Assembly: GCA_036874045.1 (NCBI GenBank)
Contig: CM072345.1
Coordinates: forward strand, 9,139,501-9,203,500
Direction of reading: 5' to 3'
Length of the DNA stretch: 64,000 bases
Source: Cymodocea nodosa
Lineage: Eukaryota; Streptophyta; Magnoliopsida; Alismatales; Cymodoceaceae
Below are positions 59,597 to 64,000 of the stretch, piece by piece (position 1 is the first letter of the stretch; every line of letters starts with the position of its first letter). The position numbers and the translations under genes are program-made. The notes beneath the pieces are model-generated. The model ran no database searches, was not told where the DNA came from, and saw only the letters and a program-made list of their open reading frames with translations.

Positions 59597-60290
59597 TTTA
59601 AAAAAATCTACATCCCCATTCTATTATGGGGTGGGGTCCTAAGAAACTAGATTTGGTTACAGGGATAACATCAAAAAGGAAACAAGGAACTCAACAGAGG
59701 AAAAACACAAAATACAAACTTAAGAAACACGACAGCTAGGAATGTTCTATTGATTAAGGAGAATGTGGCTTCCTGAGTCCAAAGGGAGATCCAAAAAATC
59801 TTTAATTACTTTCCTTCTCATAGTGATTCTGCTTTCTTTTGCTAGGGAATTTGTCACCCAATATCCTACTTTGTATATCTTTGCTATAGAGCAAGTTTAA
59901 GAGGATGTCTCCAAAAGTTTGTCCCAAAACCAGATACAAGTTGCCCTTGGACATTGGTCGACCACAATGGCTTGGTGTAACATCATCGAATCAGTCTCCA
60001 CTTTTACTTCAAATAGTGGTATCTAGCACTCTTTACAAAGTTGGAGACTTTCCTAGAGAGCTCGGGCCTCTGCAGCAAGGCTATCTCCTCTTCCATAATA
60101 TCCATAGAATGTCATACAGAAACCTCTAACTTGATTTCAAATGATTCACTCATTTGAGGTATAGGAGATATCACCAGCTTCATCCACATTGAGTTTTCAT
60201 TGACCCTGTCTAGGTTTGGAACATACCACCCATCTTATAGTATTTTAATTAGCATTCTAGTCAAAGCTTCATCATTAACTCTAAGTAGGA
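59597..60290 (-). mobile_element. 5'-truncated LINE 3' end, same family as 42343-42997, nested in the minus LINE
   Basis: Read on the - strand from 60290 to 59597, this aligns almost base for base with 42343-42997: ATATTATGGAAGAGGAGA, AACTTGTATCTGGTTTTGGG, GACTTTTTGGATCTCCCT-like, and the end CCCATAATA.AA.GGGATGTA before the A-rich tail (poly-T at 59600 on +). It holds the RNase H-like C-terminus only. Confidence 0.8.
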
Positions 60291-60410
60291 TTTGCAATGA
60301 TCCTAATGTTTCTTCATATTTTAAGGTAAAGTTGAGTTTTTATGATCCTACTGATGTATAACTAATAGAAAGTTTGTTCTATTTTATTTTTTTTAATATG
60401 ATATTTATAG

Positions 60411-61202
60411 GATTATATTAAAGTTATTGATGACATATATATAAAAGTAATAATTATTAAAGAAGAAAATGTAAGATTTAAAAATAGAAAAGATGAATTA
60501 TCACAAAATGTTATGGCAATTTATAATTTTGATATAGAAATTATATACATTCTTAGTGAATGAGAATGATTAACATATGATATTCAAGTACTTCAAATGC
60601 AATAAGCCAGTTAAATGACTTTCAACTTTCACTAATCAAATTTAAGATTAGTCCTATACGATAACCATGCTGCATAAAGTTGACTTTTGATTGGTTTGAC
60701 ATAAATTTTAAATGTAGGAAAATTTAATTTGGTTGATGCTATTTATCTAAATCAATCTAAATTTCTTATTCTATATCTAAATATTCAATATCACTTAAAT
60801 GACAATGATGCTAATTAACTTCCAAGTAGTGCTATTGAAAAATTTAATTATAGACATTTACAATTATAAATAGTCATTAAGCACACATTTAGAGTAATGA
60901 AATATTGTTTCTTAATTTTATAAGATTATATGTCATTTCTTTATACAACACAGGTTAAGATTGATCAAATTTGTTTTCTACTTTATGATTTTATTTGTAA
61001 AGTAAATAAAATAGATCTATTTGAAGATTTTTAAGATAAAATGAAAAGAATTAAAGGCAACAATGAAATTGAAGTTCCAACATATATTAAAACTAATAAA
61101 GAAATACATATTATTGATAACACTCAAGAACAAAGAAAAGTAGTAAAAGATCAAATGCATGAAACAATAACTCAATTTATGTAGAATAATCGAAATTATT
61201 AA
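60411..61202 (+). pseudogene. PIF/Harbinger transposase relic
   Basis: Translation with a few stops and one or two frameshifts gives the order of a PIF/Harbinger DDE nuclease: IKVIDDIYIKV (for A.IDGTHI.V, first catalytic Asp at the expected place), RFKNRKDELSQNVMAIYNFD (for YRNRK...QNV.AACDFD), YILSE..LTYDIQVL (for Y.L.GWEGS.HDSRVL), GKFNLVDAIYLNQSKFLILY (for YYLVDAGYPN..GFL.PY), IQYHLND, KFNYRHLQL.IVIKHTFRVM (for FN.RHSSLRNVIER.FGVLK), then an end like R.VVKDQMHETIT. It is inactive: stops at several places and the GWEG block is broken. TIRs were not located. It interrupts the minus-strand LINE area. Confidence 0.75.
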
Positions 61203-61649
61203 GTTATTCTTAACATTTTGTAATTTCTTAATTGATGAACTTCTTTTGATACATTTTCAATGTTTGGATGTATGAAATTGAATTATACTTTTTTCAGTAT
61301 TATTTTTTATTCCAAATTATTTAAATTTTTTCAATATTATTTTTAATTCTAAATATATATTGTAGTTTAATTATTAATAACTCATGATTTATTATAAGGT
61401 TAATAATATTAATATTATAGTTTAGGTTTTTTATCAAAACCTAAATTGTACAACTTTCCTAACTTTTTTACTATAACACAAACAACCACTAATATCACTT
61501 TCCTGACTTTTCGTTTTCTACATTTTCTAATTTTCTATTTTCTACTTTTCCTGCTTTTTGTTTCCTTTATTTCTGTACTTTCTGATAGTGCATAAACAGA
61601 GCTTAAGAATCAAATCTTTATGATAATGTTGAGTCGCCTTGTTTCCAAG

Positions 61650-62560
61650 GCCCTAACAATTCCACATGAGTATATCCATAATTGAAAACAAGGGAGAAGG
61701 AAATCCACTCAACAATCAACCCTATGAGGTACCTCTAATAGCTTCAATTTTTACACGTGTTTCAAGAAATATGATTTGCTTCTTCTACATGATTTCCTTG
61801 TTTGCCTCTTCATACCTTTAGAGTCTAACTTATATGAAACCTCCCACCCAATCTAGGGGTTTTTCTTTCTCAATATTTGTTTTAGCACCCAATTCTATAG
61901 TTTCTTGTCCCCCACCTATCTCTTTATCATCCTTACTTGATGGGCATTCCTCATCATCTATAACTAGCTTATTCTGTTGATCTTGAGTTCTTCCATTGAA
62001 GATTGGAAGAGTCCCCCCAAGGTTGGCCTCTAATGACCCCCATTGGTCTTGGTTTTCACTAATCTTAGTGCTGCATTGAACCTCCTCAACATTAATGGTT
62101 CCGTCTTTCTAAGTAGGTTTACATTGGTTCAAGGTTCTTCTAACCACCCTCCCTCCCTCTGGTTCTCTATTGGCTCCACCTGTAAAGTTTTCTCCTGTGC
62201 TCCAATTTCCCTTTCTAGCTGAGTTGACTAGTGTTTCATTGGATCTAAATTATTGATATTTATTTTCTATGGCAATGGTCCATTCCTATTCTTCTACGGT
62301 CTCTTTCTTTTGATCATGATCCATTCCTCTTAAGTAGTCTTTGTGTTGTTGTCCTCTGTTTGGTTAGTTACAAGAGCATTTGAAACTCCTTGATCTTCCT
62401 CCTTTTTCTGTGATGGGGGAGCTCGATGTGCTCCCTCTTGTTCCAACCTATTCTTCTGTGTAGTCTATCTACCTTGACAATCCTCTTGGAGATGTCCAAG
62501 CAGCACAATACATAGGTACATTCTTCCCATATTCAACCGGTTGGACAGTCAACTCTTCTC
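61650..62560 (-). pseudogene. LINE ORF1 (nucleic-acid-binding) remnant
   Basis: On the - strand the sequence near 62620-62480 gives RPLL, IWEECTYVLCC and GHLQEDC in shifting frames, which correspond to the CCHC zinc-knuckle end of plant LINE ORF1 proteins. Downstream is a Pro/Ser/Lys-rich low-complexity tail. There is no open frame. Confidence 0.5.
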
Positions 62561-62818
62561 TGCACTTGATTTTAATTAAGCTAAAGTAATGGTCTAGAAA
62601 CATCCATTTCAACGCATAGGGTCGTGAGTCCAGGCCTTGTAGACTTCACTGCATCATTGTACATACATAAAATGAATGATCCATTTATAGCCACCAAAAA
62701 GTAGTGTCAAGACCAAAACTCTTGCACAAGCAAATCAGATCCTATTCAACTATGTTAGAAGTCCTAAAAGAAAGAAGGTGGGAAACCATCCAGTCCTAGT
62801 GATTTATCTCTTTTTAAA

Positions 62819-63990
62819 TTAAATACCACTTCTGATCCCCTCAAGCTTGACCAGTGCCACCAAGCAATGCCAATCATTGTTGTTAAGCTGCAACAGAATG
62901 GAGGGTCTCCACCTTAATCTCCAGCCACTTTGTTTTTTAAATAGATTGTTACAGAAATGTGTGATGCCAGCTTCTAGTTCCCTCCCCTCCAAGATAGATT
63001 CACCTATTTTTATGTAAGAAATTGTGTTCACGCGATGCCTTGCATTTGCACATTTATTAAAAAATTTGATATTCCAGTTGCTAAGTTTAAGCCAAATTTC
63101 CTTGAATTTCTGCCTCCAATTTGCTTCCTCAAGTTCCAGCTGGAGTTCCATTTTGACCATAGCTTTATGCCTCCCCTCTTCTCATTCAGATTCTGAGATG
63201 CTAGACTTTTGTTTGACCTCGTCTATCAGTTGTGTGCGTTTGACTAGGGCCTCATTGTCCTTTTTTTATCTCTGCATCTCTTCTTTTTCTCCAGGAGGCC
63301 TTTTTTGCCACATGCTTCAATCTCTGAGTCAAACGAGCAGCAGCAATTTTGCCTTACATTCCATGCCTTCAAAACAACCTACCTAAAGTCCTTTGACAAT
63401 GCCAGCTTGTTCTCATGCAGAAAGGTCCCATACGCCACTACTTGACCCCTATGTCAATCAAGAAGGGTGTGTGGTCGGACATAATTCTGGCAAGGCCTGT
63501 GACTGTACCTCTTGGATGCATTGTTTCCTAGTCATCATCAAAGAAAACCTTATCCAGCTTTGAGGAAATTTGTAGATTTTCATATTACACAAGTACAACA
63601 CCAAAGGAAACTTCAAAAGAGCATGTTCCTCAACCCAATTTGAGAAGAAGTGTGTATTGGATGTGGAAGGTCCTCCCAAGTATTTCCCTTCTGGTCTTTG
63701 AATACAGTTGAAGTAACTGATAACCACCCATTGAACACTGAATTGAATTCTGACCATTGAAAATTCAGAAAATGAAATTCCTTTGTCCTTGTGACTAAGC
63801 AGGTCATAAACTAAAGTAAAGAAAGTTATTTATCCATTATTAATGTCTTTGAGAAGGACCAAAACAAGAGAAACTGTCAACCCTTTTGTCCACCTTGTGC
63901 CACAGGGCATTGTTCCATTCTAAAATAAAACCCCTGAAGACCTCCTTATGAGCATGCAGTCCAGAAGTCCCACACAGAAAACTTCTCAAT
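62819..63990 (-). pseudogene. LINE endonuclease and linker to reverse transcriptase, decayed
   Basis: On the - strand: LDKVFFDDD.ETMHPRGTVT, then GLARIMSDHTPFLIDIG (the conserved SDH..IL of the apurinic-type endonuclease), then WRQKFKEIWLKLSNWNIKFF (the linker before the reverse transcriptase), and DKSLGLDGFPPSFF near 62800 (for KAPGPDGF). The frame is broken in several places. Confidence 0.75.
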
Positions 63991-64000
63991 TTCACTGCAC

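Larger units (their letters stand above)
56578..64000 (-). mobile_element. Minus-strand L1-type LINE(s), decayed, with nested insertions, running off the window
   Basis: The 3' end is an A-rich tail read on the - strand at 56577-56585. Going up: zf-RVT remnant (57056-56817; KGGVKDVEHLFFTC), reverse transcriptase thumb (58866-58633; KLEGWKLRFLSLSNKIVLWT), palm (about 59560-59040; IAFVKGRS, GDPLSP, YADDTFLF), then ORF1-like sequence (62560-61650), linker (63160-62819; SNWNIKFFNKCANARHR), and endonuclease (about 63990-63200; SDHTPFLI). ORF1-like sequence lying downstream of the endonuclease is out of order, so at least two LINE copies are joined near 62700. Foreign insertions are listed separately. 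Stops and frameshifts abound. Confidence 0.75.

Noticed and set aside
1..64000. tRNA and rRNA genes
   Set aside because: I looked for obvious A- and B-box pairs and rRNA core sequences while reading and found none; the only tRNA-related signals were retroelement primer sites.

Overview
The window is nuclear DNA of a flowering plant. Every recognisable gene is a plant family, most are split by GT-AG introns, and the spaces between them are AT-rich and full of decayed plant retroelements. The protein sequences and the long, transposon-filled introns would fit a monocot, but I cannot name the species.

Gene-rich left part (1-28.6 kb, all on the + strand): the 3' part of a hydroxyproline-rich glycoprotein family gene (1-4217); a single-exon BTB/POZ gene (6631-8067); about 5.5 kb without a recognisable gene, holding microsatellites; a three-exon CKS gene for the cyclin-dependent kinase regulatory subunit (13559-14571); a two-exon gene for a 70-residue membrane microprotein (17482-17775); a multi-exon PWWP-domain gene (19870-24491, 5' part uncertain); and a complete seven-exon pheophorbide a oxygenase gene, PAO (25270-28588), the Rieske oxygenase of chlorophyll breakdown.

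Right part (29.4-64 kb, - strand): the C-terminal part of a SHOOT GRAVITROPISM 6 (SGR6) HEAT-repeat gene. I could place 26 exons with matching splice phases throughout, an open frame of about 970 codons from 55368 down to the stop at 29426. The N-terminal half lies beyond the window. Its introns (9.3 kb between exons at 33871 and 43154; 4.8 kb between 47282 and 52091; more than 8.6 kb upstream of 55368) hold nearly all the mobile DNA.

The mobile DNA is layered. A 108-bp-LTR Ty1-copia deletion derivative (target duplication ATTCT) sits inside an L1-type LINE (about 19-20 bp target duplication), which sits against a remnant of a third, LTR-type family. A complete 1.8-kb member of that third family (49421-51222) carries a decayed RRM fragment of the host splicing factor SC35, an apparent gene capture. 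There are also three RTE-clade LINE tails, a PIF/Harbinger transposase relic, a minus-strand LINE from 56.58 kb to the window end with other elements nested in it, a MITE-like element, and three short GC-rich cassettes bounded by (TA)n tracts whose ends look alike.

The genes do not form a pathway; they are independent eukaryotic transcription units. The most interesting items are the SC35-carrying retroelement, the (TA)n-bounded cassette family, the datable nest of insertions in the SGR6 intron, and the divergent CKS protein.
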